Positions 54,401 to 63,144 of a stretch of 64,000 bases of DNA are shown piece after piece; the first letter of the stretch is position 1; each line of letters opens with the position of its first letter. The DNA is taken from positions 1-64,000 of the forward strand of contig NZ_RPDI01000006.1 of assembly GCF_003917135.1 (NCBI RefSeq), given 5' to 3'. Under the pieces are notes generated by a model. It made no database searches and had not been told where the DNA came from. It worked only from the letters and a program-made list of their open reading frames with translations. This stretch comes from Leucobacter chromiireducens (GTDB lineage: Bacteria > Actinomycetota > Actinomycetes > Actinomycetales > Microbacteriaceae). Both the position numbers and the translations under genes were made by a program.

Positions 54401-57400
54401 GCTCGACGAAGTTCGCGGCGTCAGTGCCCCACGCGGCGCGCTCGGCATCGGGCACCATCTCGCTCGCGCCGGAGAGCCAGGCGCGGTTCAGCTGCATGCC
54501 GTCCTGCGCCCAGAGGATCCGCTCGGGCGCGGTCACAGTGCCGTCAGTGACGCGGGCCTTCGTGGCGTACGCGAAGTTCTCGTCGAGCGCGGTCGACGAG
54601 AAGCTCGTGTAGAGCTCGCTCGCGGCCGTCTCGCGGAGGAACGCGGTGTGCGACTTCTCGACGTTCGCCGAGGCGTCGTAGTAGGTCGCCTGGAGGTACG
54701 ACCCCGGGGAGTTGCTCGCGTCGCGTCGGCGCTCGGTCGAGCCGGGCAACCACGCGTGCGAGTTCGACAGGAACTCGGAGGGGGTCATCTCGTGCCCGCG
54801 GTCGCCGGTGATCCCGGCGTCGTGGAGCAACGCGGCGAGGTCCATCGAGGTCTGCTTCGCGGAGTTCGCGACGGGAACGTTGCTGCCGTACCAGCCGAAG
54901 AGCGGCGCGAACACCGCCGTGCCGTCGGCATACTGCGCGCGGGGCAGATCGTGCTGACGCGCGGTGGCGGTGTAGACGATCTCGAGCTGCTCGCCGCGGC
55001 CGAGATCCTCGTCCGCGAAGGTGTAGCTGAACACGTCGAAGTCGATCGTGTCGGCCGGGTTCACGGTCGTGTTCACGGGCTCGGCGGAGGAGAGCCGGCC
55101 CCAGCCGTCGTTGTGCCGGTCGTTCGCGAAGGTCTGGGCCCCCGCGACATCGAGGCCGGTCACCGAGCGCACGGTGACCCGGGGCAGCGCGAAGTCGCGC
55201 GGCACACCCGCGGCGTCGAGCATGCGGATCTCGAGCACGCCAGCGGCGACGGCGCCGGCGACGTCGAGCTCCCCGGCGTGCACGAAGCGGCTGAGCTCGG
55301 TGCTGAGGTACTCGGGGATCTTGTCGACGATCACGGGGTGACGCAGCGGGGCCTTGCCGTACGGCGTGTTCGTGCTCGTGCCCTGATCCGTGCTGTGATT
55401 CTTCGCGGTGAGCCGGTAGTGCACCTCGTCGCCGGCCAGATAGCCGGTCTTCCCCGGCTGCGCGCCGTCGTAGGGAGCCGTCGCCTCGGCGCGGGTGTCG
55501 AAGGACTGGATGTTGAACTCGACTGTTGGGATGGCCTTGTACACGGTCTGCGCCGCCTCGGTGCGGTAGCTGTACTCCGCGATGCCCGTACCAGCTTCGT
55601 CCTGGTGCGTGAGGCGCGTCTGCGCCTGCGAGGTGAGGCGGTAGGACTTCGTGTTCTGGGCCGCCGGCGTGCGCCAGTGGCCGATCCCGGAGATCTCGAA
55701 GCTCGACGGTCCGGCGCCAGCGTGCACGGTGCCGTAGCGGATCCAGAGCCGATTGATCTCGCGCATCGCGTGCTGCGCGGGATCGAAGTCGGCCGCGTCG
55801 ACCCACTTCCCGTCCCGGTCCTGGAAGAGGACCGTCGGCGGCGCGCTGCCCTCGGCGTTCTCCGGCGCGTGCAGCGCGGGGACGCTCGGGAACTCGGTCA
55901 GCTCGAAGCCGAGCAGGCCACCGGTGTCGAGCGTGAGGAACAGGTCGAGCGCGGTGTTGTCGTGCCGGATCTCGTTTCCGATGTTCTTCACGGTGAGGGT
56001 CATGTCCTCGCCCGACACGTTCTCGCGGTCGAAGCGGCTCTCGATGACGAGTTGCTTCGGATCGGCGTAGCGGTACGCCGTGTTCGTCAGTCGCCCGAGC
56101 TGCTCGGCGAACGCGTCGCCGTCGAAGTTCACGGCGGCGGTCGATCCCGTCACCCGGTTCCCGTTCGCGCCGTCGCTGTTGTAGCTCATGAAGTGGTGCG
56201 TGTACGCGGGCCGCGCGTACACGTTCCACTGCAAGGTCTTGCCCTGGGTCGCGCCCGGGGTGCTCGGTTGGTCGTTCGTTGCCGTGTATTCGACGACGAA
56301 GAACACAGACTCACCGTCGTGGAGCGTGACGTCGAATGCAACGTCGGCGCGCTTCGCGTTCTGGCGCGTGATCCGCACCTGGTCCTCCGGCACCTCGACC
56401 GCCGAGTTGACGCTCTCCGCGATGACCCCCGCCCGGTTCGGGTCGGCGAGCAGGTACGCCGAGGAGGCCTGCACGTCGGAGACCTCAAGGAAGGCGGGCG
56501 CCTCGATGTGCGCAACCGGAGAAAACACCGGGAGCGCACCGGGGCCGGCATCGTCGTCCGCCGTCGTTCCGACGTTTCGCAGCTCGTAGAGCACGCGGGT
56601 CGTGTCACCAACCGCGATGTTCGTGAAGTCGATCTGGGTGCCCGTGTCCGCGTCGTAGAACAGACCCGTCGCGTCGGCTCGCGAGAAGTCCTCGCGGAGG
56701 TGCACGGCGTGCGCCTGCATGCGCGCCACGCGGGTGAAGACCCGCGGCGCCGCAGCGCTGCTCGAGCTGCTCGCGAGGCGCAGCGTCGGCTTCTCGCCCG
56801 CGTTGCCCCCGCCCGCGGAGACGAAGATCGGGTTGTAGGAGGTGACCACCGCGCTCGCGGTGAAAGCGCTGTGGAGCATGATCTGCTCGTCGCTGCCCTT
56901 GCTCCGCTCCGTCACAAACGTCGGCTTCGAGCTCCAGCCCGGGCCGTCGGCGTCCTCGTCGACCCAGACGCCCGTGACGAACACGTCGCCCCCGTCGCGC
57001 ATCCGGGTGGGGAGGAGCTCGCTCGAGTTGGCGCGGGTGATCGAGCCCCACAGACCGACCGTGCGGTCGCGCGGCGCGAACGCCACCGTGATGCTGTCGA
57101 TGTGCTCCTTGAGCAGGGTCGCCTGCCCGCCCAGGGTGACGTCGAACGGCTGCGAGCGCAGCGTGCCGTCCGCGAACAGGGTGCGCAGATCGAACTCACG
57201 CATGCCCGTCTCCGGGTTCGGGGTGAAGCGATCACGCGCGATCTCCACGCTCGTGCCGCCCTGGGTCACCGCGACCCGGTCGACCGACCAGTCGCCGTCG
57301 AAGATGTCCTCCGGGATCGCCACGAGCTGCGAGCGGTACGCGGCGTCGGGGGTGAAGGTGATCACCGCGTCCTTGATGTCCGCCTCGGAGGAGTTCTCGA

Positions 57401-60400
57401 TCCCCACGGCCACCTGCGTCGTGCTCGGCGTGATGCCGTCGGCCTGATAGTCGTACACCTTGACGCGGTCAAAGCTCATGTCGAGCTTCGCCCCGAGCTT
57501 CGGCGTGTAGCCGGTCAGCGTGGCGCTCGACGAGTGCATGAGGGCTTTGATCCCCGTGTCGCTCGGCACCCGGTAGAGGTTGGTGGTGCCCTGGAGCGCG
57601 CGGTTGCCGTTCACCACGCCGCCGACGCGCACGTCGACCTCGGCGAGCGAAGCGCCGAGGGTGTCGGGGGCGACGCCGTCGAGCTCCGCGGTGCGCTCAC
57701 CGAAACCGGCGACCTCCTCGAAGATCGCCTCGAAGCGCTTCGGGAAGGAGCCTTCCTGGCCGAACGAGACGGTGAACGTCCCGTCGCCATCGTCGTGGAT
57801 CCCTCGCTCGCGGGAGTTGTCGTAGTCGAAGCGCGGGGCTTGCGTGAGCGGGGCGGCGAAGTCGGCGGCGAGGATATCGCCGCGCGCACCGATCACCCGA
57901 ACCCCGGTGAGGTATTTGAGCGTGCTCGTATCGGTGATCGAGACGTGGGTCGCGTCGAGATTGTAGACGGCGTCGTCGGCCGGAGTCGCGGGATACACGA
58001 ACTCGTAGACGAGGGTGTCGTGGAACGACGCCGGATCGTACATGCCGAGCCACTCGTCGTACTCGGTCGCAGCGGGCACGTATACGTCTGGCCCGTGGCC
58101 GGAGTAGTAGGACCAATTGGCGGTGTTCACGTTCCAGATGCTCGCGAGGTACTCCCCCGTGCTCCCCATCGGGATCACCTTGTTCGCAAGCGACGTGTTG
58201 TCATTCGCGCCAGTACGAGACTGCGCGAACGGGTAGGCGACGAGCGAGTTGATCGAGGTGCTGGCGGTGCGGGTGAGCTCGCGATCGCGCCCGAACGTGT
58301 CGGTGGCGGTGAGCTTCGTCGCCTGTTTTCCCGTCACGGATGACGAATGGAAGCGGCCCATGTACTCGATCACGTCGTTCTGCGTGCCGGCCATCTGCGG
58401 GGCCGCGTCGTTGCTCTCGCGCGAGAACTCGAGGTGCACCGATACGCGCGAGACGGGCGACTCGGGCTGCACATCCGCGTCCCAGGCCTCTTTGTAGTAT
58501 GGGTGCTCACTCACTCCGGCGACGGAGTCGTACGTGGTGAACAACTCGCTGTCCGGGGTGCCAGGCCGGGCGGTGGCGATGCGCCAGAACCCGGCGCCCT
58601 CCTGGGAGTTCTCCACCCAGGCGTCGCCGGGAACGGTCTTCCAGAGCACTTCCTTTCCGTCGACCATGCGGAAGAGGTCGACCGAATCGAGGTACGGTCG
58701 CATGTCCTCGCGGATCTTCAGGTAGTACAGATCGAACTGTGTGTGCGGGAGCGCGACATCGACGCTGACGCGCTGGTCGTTGTTTTCTGACGCAGCTGTC
58801 GGCCGGGTGAGCGTCGTGGTGAAGCCGCCGAGCGACTTGTAGCCCTGGTCGAGGGTGTAGTCCTGCGTGTTGTAGGTGGAGCCGCGGTTCCACCAGCGGT
58901 AGATGTCGACCGAGTAGGCATTTCCCGCGCCGAGCGGCTGCGTCACCTGGTTCACGCCCTCGATCTTCACCGCGGTCTGCGTCTCGCGGACGTTCACCTG
59001 GTGCTGCTGGCGCGCGAGCTTTGCCTCCTCGTAGGGAGGTTCCTGCGTCCCGATGAAGGTGGCGCGCAGCGTCTGCGACGAGCCGATCTCGATGTCCGCG
59101 CGGTACTCGACGAGCGCGACCGCGCGAAGCCCTTGGACGCGCAGATCCTCCCCCGAAACGACGATCTTCGCGATGTCGCCGAGCGTCACATCCGCCGCCG
59201 AGACCTCTGCGCCGCTGAACCGCTGCTCCTTTCCTGCGGCGCTCACGAACGTGATCACGGGATCCGTGATGGCGTCGAGGAACGGCTGCTGGAGCGCGAT
59301 CTTCGAGAATTTGAGCGCCCCCGTCTTCGTGGGCGCAAGCATGTCGATCGTGTAGCTCGAGTGGGGCGAATTCACGCCCTTCGTGTCGATCTGGTACTCC
59401 GCAGCGAAGGTCGACTCGTAGCCGACGTTCGTGGTCTGCTGCGTGCGCTGCGAGGCGTAGACGCCGACGACGTCGACGACGGGCGCGAGCTCATTGGGGA
59501 GCCGGATGTCGATCGTGCCGGTCGCTTCACGGGTGGCGTCCCGATCATAGGGCTTCGGCTGATAGGTGCGGATCTTCGCGTTGATCAGGTGCTGCGTGTC
59601 GAGCTTCGCGCCGGCTTTCGCCGTGATCGTTGCGAATTTCACGGCACCGTCGGTGGCGAGCGCACCGGTCTCGATCACGATCTTCGCCGCGTGCTCGGGC
59701 AGGGCGATCACCACGTCGCCATTCGCCTCGGGGCTCCCGAGATCCAGCTCGGTGGCGGTGCCGTCGAGCGTTTCGACGCTCACGCGCACCCGCTCCGCCT
59801 GCGCGAAGAGCGCGGAGCGAAGGGTGAGCTCGGCGTCGCGGAGCCGCTCGACCTTCGGGTTCACCTCGAGGGTCGTCGTCGAGTTCGCGGCCGCGGTGCC
59901 GTTCACGCCGAAGAGGAAGTCGATCGCGGTCATCGCGCCGTAGTCCACCGTCGCCCGGTCCGCCGTGCCGTCGATGCGCACGGCGATGTTCGGCACGACC
60001 TCCTTCGGGTAGATCACGGTGTAGCCCGCATCGATCGGCGTCTCGTGCGGAATCTCGGTGTATGTGGTGTTGCCGCCGAAGTCGTCGTTGCTCGCGACCT
60101 TCTCGATGAAGACCGCGGTCGCGGTCGCCGACACGTCGCCGACGCGGACTGGTGCACCGAACACCTTGATGGTGACGGGCAGAAGCTCGCCGGCCTCCAC
60201 CCGATCACCGAGCCCGAGGACGAGCGTGCGGTCCCAGCCCAGCTCCCGCAGCTCCGCAAGATCGAAGGTGAGCGTGACGAGGCCCGTGGTCGGATCCGGC
60301 TCGGAGACCGTCGGCGTGAGTGACTCGGCCGATGTTTCCCCGGTCTGCTCGTCCGTGATCCGGTAGCCCACGCGCGCGTCCGCGAAGCGCTCGAGCTCTG

Positions 60401-61835
60401 CCTCAGGGATCTCGTAGCTCACGCGATCCGGCACAACATCCGGATCAAGCTCATAGCGCACCGTCGGGTCGAAGGTCGGCGCGTTCGATGCGCTCCGCAG
60501 CTCCGCAATCTCGGTGTAGGTCTCGTATCCGTAGACGACCTCCCGCTGCTGGGCGGTGTGCGAGAAAGTGAATGCGTACTCTGGCACAACGATCTCGCGC
60601 TCGACGATGCGCGTCTTCGACCAGTTCGCGCTCTTCGCGAAGAGGACGTTGGTGATCGCGGTGACCCGGAACGTGGTGGGCGGGTTCGGGAAGCCCTGCC
60701 GGCTCAGTGGCAGGGAGATCAGGAACTTGCGCTCGGCCGCGCCCGCCGCGCCCGCTGGCGTGATCGCCTGCTTGTTCGCGCCGTGCTCGCGGTCAATCGT
60801 GAGCATTCCGGTTCCGGAATACGTGTACGGGATCTCGTCGGTGAGCTCGCTCGTGCCGTCCCAGTCGGTGACGTCGTAGATGAGCACGCCGCCCTGGCCA
60901 GGCACGCCGACGAACTGCCCTGATGTGTCGTTTCGATCCTCATTCGGGGTGGCCGGACCGTCTTCTGCGTACCGCCAGCGGTTGATGTCGAACGGGATGA
61001 TGCCGTTCACATCGCTGTCGGTCGAATCAATGTCGAAAGTGACCGAGTAGCCGTCGATGTTGGCGGCGACGTTGTCCGAGGTGTTCGAGAGGGAGTAGAG
61101 GTAGTCAACGTACTGGTAGCGATCCCAAATGGGAACGAGGTCCGGGCCGCCGCCCGGGACGTGCGACTCGATCTTCGTCTCCCAGCGCAGGTCCGAGGAG
61201 ATCACCGAGACGCGCGACTCGTCGTCGAGCTCGTTCGGGGTGGTCCACGAGGAGCCCTCGACGCGGTTGAACATCTCATAGGAGACGGAACCGTTGATCT
61301 CAAAACGTGTGCCTTCCGGCACGCCGCCGTACGGCCCGTCTGAGCCGTCGTTGTAGGTCGTCAGGAAGATATCGAACGCCGGGTTCACTCCGGCACGCAG
61401 GTCGCCGTCGTACTCCATCACGATCGGGCCGCCCTGCACGGTCGTGTCCGAGAGCACGTTCCAGCCGCCGCCAGCGCTCACCCGCCCTTGCACACCGAGC
61501 GGGCTCGGGGCGCGGTCCCGCCCGACCACCCGATACTCGTCACCGACGTACTCGAGCGAGGGCAGGAAGATGGAGACGGTGACGCCGGTCGCCGCCCCGG
61601 ATGCGTAGCCGGGAACGAGGCGGTAGTTGATCTTCGTCTCGGAGCCGGTCGAGAGCACGATCGACTTCGAGTTGAGGTATCCCGGATCGCCCTCGGCGAC
61701 GGTGCCATTCAGCGTGATGCTCGGCGTCTCGGCGGCGTGGGCCGCGGGGAGTGCGCTCGCGCCGCCCGCCACATCAGCGAGCACCAGCATGAGAATGAGG
61801 GCAGCCGACGCCACCCCTGAGAAGATCTTCTTCAA
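45495..61835 (-). CDS. Giant LAVTG-anchored surface protein with SdrD B-like modules
   Basis: 5,446 residues. Signal peptide with Ala-X-Ala end (ALPAAHAA, about residues 28-35), then about 4,040 residues of beta-rich Ig/DUF11-like modules, some reading as conserved openings (YLAGDEVHYRLTAKNHSTD; FNSSDTIEYLITHAENTGSG; RQGGDFTFEVSVDNSKEAG). From about 4077 on, eight SdrD B-like modules begin near 4077, 4277, 4426, 4580, 4753, 4912, 5073 and 5228, with the WxDxNxDGxQDxxExG calcium-binding pattern (clearest in IGNRVWDDRNRNGLQDAGEP). The end has LAVTG (5409-5413), a hydrophobic helix and RRQRAKQERE. I see no cysteine. Start codon TTG; no better start exists. Likely an adhesin or cell-surface stalk linked by sortase E; no sortase gene in the window. 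Confidence 0.9.
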   Translation of the reverse strand: MKKIFSGVASAALILMLVLADVAGGASALPAAHAAETPSITLNGTVAEGDPGYLNSKSIVLSTGSETKINYRLVPGYASGAATGVTVSIFLPSLEYVGDEYRVVGRDRAPSPLGVQGRVSAGGGWNVLSDTTVQGGPIVMEYDGDLRAGVNPAFDIFLTTYNDGSDGPYGGVPEGTRFEINGSVSYEMFNRVEGSSWTTPNELDDESRVSVISSDLRWETKIESHVPGGGPDLVPIWDRYQYVDYLYSLSNTSDNVAANIDGYSVTFDIDSTDSDVNGIIPFDINRWRYAEDGPATPNEDRNDTSGQFVGVPGQGGVLIYDVTDWDGTSELTDEIPYTYSGTGMLTIDREHGANKQAITPAGAAGAAERKFLISLPLSRQGFPNPPTTFRVTAITNVLFAKSANWSKTRIVEREIVVPEYAFTFSHTAQQREVVYGYETYTEIAELRSASNAPTFDPTVRYELDPDVVPDRVSYEIPEAELERFADARVGYRITDEQTGETSAESLTPTVSEPDPTTGLVTLTFDLAELRELGWDRTLVLGLGDRVEAGELLPVTIKVFGAPVRVGDVSATATAVFIEKVASNDDFGGNTTYTEIPHETPIDAGYTVIYPKEVVPNIAVRIDGTADRATVDYGAMTAIDFLFGVNGTAAANSTTTLEVNPKVERLRDAELTLRSALFAQAERVRVSVETLDGTATELDLGSPEANGDVVIALPEHAAKIVIETGALATDGAVKFATITAKAGAKLDTQHLINAKIRTYQPKPYDRDATREATGTIDIRLPNELAPVVDVVGVYASQRTQQTTNVGYESTFAAEYQIDTKGVNSPHSSYTIDMLAPTKTGALKFSKIALQQPFLDAITDPVITFVSAAGKEQRFSGAEVSAADVTLGDIAKIVVSGEDLRVQGLRAVALVEYRADIEIGSSQTLRATFIGTQEPPYEEAKLARQQHQVNVRETQTAVKIEGVNQVTQPLGAGNAYSVDIYRWWNRGSTYNTQDYTLDQGYKSLGGFTTTLTRPTAASENNDQRVSVDVALPHTQFDLYYLKIREDMRPYLDSVDLFRMVDGKEVLWKTVPGDAWVENSQEGAGFWRIATARPGTPDSELFTTYDSVAGVSEHPYYKEAWDADVQPESPVSRVSVHLEFSRESNDAAPQMAGTQNDVIEYMGRFHSSSVTGKQATKLTATDTFGRDRELTRTASTSINSLVAYPFAQSRTGANDNTSLANKVIPMGSTGEYLASIWNVNTANWSYYSGHGPDVYVPAATEYDEWLGMYDPASFHDTLVYEFVYPATPADDAVYNLDATHVSITDTSTLKYLTGVRVIGARGDILAADFAAPLTQAPRFDYDNSRERGIHDDGDGTFTVSFGQEGSFPKRFEAIFEEVAGFGERTAELDGVAPDTLGASLAEVDVRVGGVVNGNRALQGTTNLYRVPSDTGIKALMHSSSATLTGYTPKLGAKLDMSFDRVKVYDYQADGITPSTTQVAVGIENSSEADIKDAVITFTPDAAYRSQLVAIPEDIFDGDWSVDRVAVTQGGTSVEIARDRFTPNPETGMREFDLRTLFADGTLRSQPFDVTLGGQATLLKEHIDSITVAFAPRDRTVGLWGSITRANSSELLPTRMRDGGDVFVTGVWVDEDADGPGWSSKPTFVTERSKGSDEQIMLHSAFTASAVVTSYNPIFVSAGGGNAGEKPTLRLASSSSSAAAPRVFTRVARMQAHAVHLREDFSRADATGLFYDADTGTQIDFTNIAVGDTTRVLYELRNVGTTADDDAGPGALPVFSPVAHIEAPAFLEVSDVQASSAYLLADPNRAGVIAESVNSAVEVPEDQVRITRQNAKRADVAFDVTLHDGESVFFVVEYTATNDQPSTPGATQGKTLQWNVYARPAYTHHFMSYNSDGANGNRVTGSTAAVNFDGDAFAEQLGRLTNTAYRYADPKQLVIESRFDRENVSGEDMTLTVKNIGNEIRHDNTALDLFLTLDTGGLLGFELTEFPSVPALHAPENAEGSAPPTVLFQDRDGKWVDAADFDPAQHAMREINRLWIRYGTVHAGAGPSSFEISGIGHWRTPAAQNTKSYRLTSQAQTRLTHQDEAGTGIAEYSYRTEAAQTVYKAIPTVEFNIQSFDTRAEATAPYDGAQPGKTGYLAGDEVHYRLTAKNHSTDQGTSTNTPYGKAPLRHPVIVDKIPEYLSTELSRFVHAGELDVAGAVAAGVLEIRMLDAAGVPRDFALPRVTVRSVTGLDVAGAQTFANDRHNDGWGRLSSAEPVNTTVNPADTIDFDVFSYTFADEDLGRGEQLEIVYTATARQHDLPRAQYADGTAVFAPLFGWYGSNVPVANSAKQTSMDLAALLHDAGITGDRGHEMTPSEFLSNSHAWLPGSTERRRDASNSPGSYLQATYYDASANVEKSHTAFLRETAASELYTSFSSTALDENFAYATKARVTDGTVTAPERILWAQDGMQLNRAWLSGASEMVPDAERAAWGTDAANFVEHDGSLNSYERHRLGYTPYVEDDYSYAVELHEEFTVRLHAANLGDRAIGSGLEYTEVLPLGISPYDESGQLLGVTARSGGGAELASEVEILQSPDNDQGYRAPAQSQEAGTYAEGTRDDGIPYVLRVRVAGEVTGLFGSAAADQSLQTQRVEIRVRVAGEVPANAKGLSLWHDQFTLSTIAPEEYLEIYGAEYGGFSRPIGVYNTARFPNDGMAQGLNVNDLAYDFGSYTSYFAVEPWGRYVRGLNAQGTGTSVDGDRPAIVTGDQIAMRRPTLRVWSSAAKAEYPAGIDPTIEDFSVDLYEEFSIRSTVENQQLEVLGEYNRVNSGYNRYSGENFNDDIWKNAPQTIGGARGTWFEPTVTIALPYGIAPVLDDGSVARYDGEPAEQQSVKFSASARTLGIGTSELARDLREFFEVRVELLEDKLGKRFLLHFTARAGQDTEIAYGEALEIAPRVMTIDTPLFGADTDDSRYQHVLTLAGTQRPVFAPVISERYTTGAPPSLAARDQGNSAAPNNVKSSNGLAITANDRIRRDSTSTWSSNMGALKITERLIAATQPYGGDTELTLNTGTGWTERAGELTRAGTSGSVVGASAPATTGAYGSSDLNLKKPSITNTTKAASFADGALAELIQVDAAGKYWLATEVSNAPEDETNPYERLKTAGDVHNARFVVTQFVTNFAAATDEVRIAVGDEVLDRAAFEARGYTVERKTPAEPAVDATRNRIQWVVTPPAGERGTRGELKSGERFTLLTELQLVDGYEDNVVSDDTVWTADELVMDTYVSLITDDTTLIPQGSQGAQRPADFIVQSLASIAYHTHTSDRGTGIDIDSNGDLAGRYAADSAEIEILKPRAEVRVNTTRPRIAYSNGLSGDTYFNSSDTIEYLITHAENTGSGLRELVIENILPTDDTNESTVSVSNQPITTSTRYVTSGTWELPQRTVDRLADAGTEIDDAFKTFVYVSDELAEDGYEAGAWTLLNPGGTPILRNERFEIPAAAQGGLQKIRIVVRALDPETTLVPQGTRLAIDADPETPGTQSVLDTDPTNRSTSPYPASVTDHAISLGVRIGSNAKSTLFVYDTAQFWGNYVSTRVSKLAQSETRSYLTPSRPVVNVKYDSLYYRSDSTKPSDQRFGWSDITAIAPKSSPHLKFSGEFINADRSMWSRDEDNTYAEDTLVNPFVTFQLPTVMESGGAFTYVPQADITADHPLDSAHRSRYSLTAEDTNLWTWKLVRADGSEADPESHLTHTRIATGSWPGFDRNVVSVWFEGSVMPGDKIVVEFIGAVDAYSPGADAEDLKSRAMVTNNTGLLHPLNSQQNAANRLGYATDGNDFNDNKLMNDRLVFSEKSLFQYETYDNFGKRKVAYSDLNRAGSVAPEQTPVRQGGDFTFEVSVDNSKEAGDRPYPYPIIYDVLPAAGDTSITNATIPRGSQYSAWLRPDSVKLEREGADKKTYRPNEYTVFVGPFTKQAGEIVETEPVPHAEAASESFYDALGLPGAPSAVRDRHFVPLAELADRPELLHRAQSILVLFTSATEQLPGQNKLKLTYTMQSPLNAPVYLEQFDGAERKADASLWNSFMATQRVSRFIPQESNNAGVYATEKRDGVYLGNYVWNDVNYNGEQDEGDAVRDGNGRTHLQPTRDLDFDGEIDDPGINGVRVTLLTPAGYNVDALGNPIHEVSGAWEVVDEATGTSVLDEVFQRPIPSEGPLVTVTESDIAGNAGYYTFSNIRPGDYRVLFEFPREYDAFSTTTRTVFERAGVESFAPGEPLDIPASVDDAALVAITEAATVDSATDDAQRMSFDLGVAQTIEFGGTVFAEDIDTLDGYQAGPNEPGIPGYHVTLKHLSGETVRDPHGRPMVAVTDAQGAYRFTLLPVDRQYYLEITDENGEFNSERLVSPFLHHSDPFAEANDNDGLNEKGTRIVKTNPLNFDLEGLFASDFAPRESVSIGFYDKTTYGVIGNRVWDDRNRNGLQDAGEPGIAGQQLELEQYVEIDGAWTRTDYAQRTVSNEDGFYYFTKVPSVRSDGAEALPTKYQVVVRELVTGYTFAPTHAPGLSPTGTRETDSDFFPNGTMHESGAPLGEHLISVMEVDDATGVMFGITDNTIDLGLMAHARSELSGEVFLDADASGTKTAAEVAAAEERYTATLEVRTEAGWVTARQDAAGRMIEPAAARDSDAPIRQAGVSAYRFEELHIIDSVQLVPYEYRVRVTEVPLWQGIAALGAGDDPAIDNDFTQADRGATLTAVSETRVLGALQDELLPIDTRTGVPAEHVDLGLVPLEREAQIGDFIWDDRDRDGLQGADEPGLGGVRVVLNRVIDGELVPVAETETDADGGYAFTAAVAEEDPTSARVDQPHRYVVEFALSSRQTISPLAVGGDDAKNSTFAELLGGGGARYGHAIADPAHTVISEEFSLVSADGNGRADYTTAAGTDRIDGGVITHDSIRILGDTVFHDVNADGVQDPDEPGIPGIEAAAFVLNRDTGRWEPYTDAEGRHTVITDADGHYAFAVEVADLDKDSPHYRAPAEYRVRLDAPANLQLVEVNNVFFRQPGGDVDGIPIPRPFSTVLTEPIMLIEAAASAPLDLDTAHNVLTADAGFTVFDTDVTIGGRMWEDANHDGIQDADEAGIAGHMVTLWERVDGVWARTADLDGVGETMSDALGAYRFRVAPTHFEEGAAGFLAPREYRVTTERAGYQLWSPLNAGDDRAIDSDISALLEAPELVSHRGASLNFAIADDVDGVIDLASVRDDVRMDIGVKTHPSLAAIGGTVWDDADEDGEQQPGEEPLVDREVTLWERVDGEWRIASDANGHSTQRTDAAGRYAFAVLPTEYDAAAPGYLLPRAYRTTVEVPQAFRLSLGSLTAELEGTRAVSLEAQIVELERADPEQPEEAEAAASLADDLDPSPARIDVTSVREDLTLSYPFARVPVPVGPKPGVPVIGDLAVTGAGLGIGAALGVLLLASGAVLFGVRRQRAKQERE

Positions 61836-61992
61836 CGCCTGTCCCCCGAGGCTGCGACGGCCTCAATCCTCTCGCTCTGTTCCCCGACCGACCCGCGCGG
61901 ATCGGTGTGTGCGTTCGATCGCCACCTGCGACCGCGCACGCACGCGCCTGTTCGCCCCATTGCGCACCGATCCTCCCCCCGAGGATCAGCCT

Positions 61993-62014
61993 CGTCCGGG
62001 AGTACTCCCGGACG
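61993..62014. terminator. 22-bp perfect palindrome after ychF
   Basis: CGTCCGGGAGT followed by ACTCCCGGACG, an uninterrupted palindrome ending 5 bases from the ychF stop codon. On the minus strand it can fold as the terminator of ychF; being symmetric it may also act on the promoter side of the giant gene (160-180 bases upstream of its TTG). No T-run. Confidence 0.65.
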
Positions 62015-62019
62015 TCACG

Positions 62020-63093
62020 CTAGACGTTGAAGCGCCACTCGCAGACGTCGCCGTCCTGCATCACGTACTCCTTGCCCTCCATGCGTGCTTTGCCCTTGGC
62101 ACGGGCCTCGGCGACCGACCCCGCCTCGACGAGGTCGTCGAAGGAGATGATCTCGCCCTTGATGAAGCCCTTCTCGAAGTCGCCGTGGATCACGCCGGCG
62201 GCCTGGGGCGCGGTGGCGCCCTTGCGGACGGTCCACGCGCGGGCTTCCTTGGGGCCTGCCGTGAGGTAGGTCTGCAGGCCGAGGGTGTCGAAGCCGACGC
62301 GCGCGAGCTGGTCGAGGCCGCTCTCCTCCTGGCCGATCGACGCGAGCAGCTCAGCGGCGTCCTCGTCGCTCAGCTCGATGAGCTCGCTCTCCAGCTTCGC
62401 GTCGAGGAAGATCGCCTTCGCCGGGGCGACCAGTGCGGCGAGCTCGTCGAGCTTCGCCTGGTCCTGCAGCACGCCCTCATCGACGTTGAACACGTACAGG
62501 AATGGCTTCGCAGTGAGCATGCCCAGCTCACGGATGGGCTCGAGGTCGATCCCGCTCAGCGAGAGCAGCGTGCCGGCGTTGAGCGCCTCAGCGGCGGCCT
62601 TCGCCGTCGCCACCACGGCCGGATCGATCTTCTTGGACTTGAGCTCCTTCTCGTAGCGCGGCAGCGCCTTCTCGATGGTCTGCAGGTCGGCGAGGATCAG
62701 CTCGGTGTTGATCGTCTCCATGTCGCTCGCGGGGTTCACGTCGCCGTCGACGTGGATCACATCGGGATCGGAGAAGCCGCGCACCACCTGCGCGATGGCG
62801 TCGGCCTCGCGGATGTTCGCGAGGAACTGGTTGCCGAGTCCTTCGCCCTCGCTCGCCCCGCGCACGATTCCAGCGATGTCGACGAACGACACCGGGGCGG
62901 GGAGGATCCGCTCGGAGCCGAAGATCTCGGCCAGCGTGTTGAGCCGCGGGTCGGGCAGGTTCACCACGCCAACGTTGGGTTCGATCGTTGCGAACGGGTA
63001 GTTCGCGGCGAGCGCGTCATTCTGAGTCAGCGCGTTGAACAGGGTCGACTTGCCGACGTTGGGGAGACCGACGATTCCGATAGTAAGAGCCAC
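62020..63093 (-). CDS. ychF: Redox-regulated P-loop ATPase YchF
   Basis: 357 residues, Obg-related. P-loop [15 protein letters not shown] (about 8-22), [20 protein letters not shown], the NxxE motif in place of NKxD ([11 protein letters not shown], about 200), which gives ATP preference, and a C-terminal TGS domain ([20 protein letters not shown] to [14 protein letters not shown]). Binds ribosomes and affects the oxidative-stress response. The GTG at 63093 gives the family start ([10 protein letters not shown]) and has TAGACT 8 bases upstream, so a leaderless mRNA. Longer in-frame reading to 63909 crosses the next promoter. Confidence 0.95.
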   Translation of the reverse strand: MALTIGIVGLPNVGKSTLFNALTQNDALAANYPFATIEPNVGVVNLPDPRLNTLAEIFGSERILPAPVSFVDIAGIVRGASEGEGLGNQFLANIREADAIAQVVRGFSDPDVIHVDGDVNPASDMETINTELILADLQTIEKALPRYEKELKSKKIDPAVVATAKAAAEALNAGTLLSLSGIDLEPIRELGMLTAKPFLYVFNVDEGVLQDQAKLDELAALVAPAKAIFLDAKLESELIELSDEDAAELLASIGQEESGLDQLARVGFDTLGLQTYLTAGPKEARAWTVRKGATAPQAAGVIHGDFEKGFIKGEIISFDDLVEAGSVAEARAKGKARMEGKEYVMQDGDVCEWRFNV

Positions 63094-63144
63094 GAGAGTC
63101 CAGTCTACCCGGCCGGTGTCAGAGGGGTATGCAAAGCTGAGTAG

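Noticed and set aside
53889-58343. 1,484-codon open frame on the plus strand
   Set aside because: Also antisense to the giant gene, with biased composition and no recognisable protein features.
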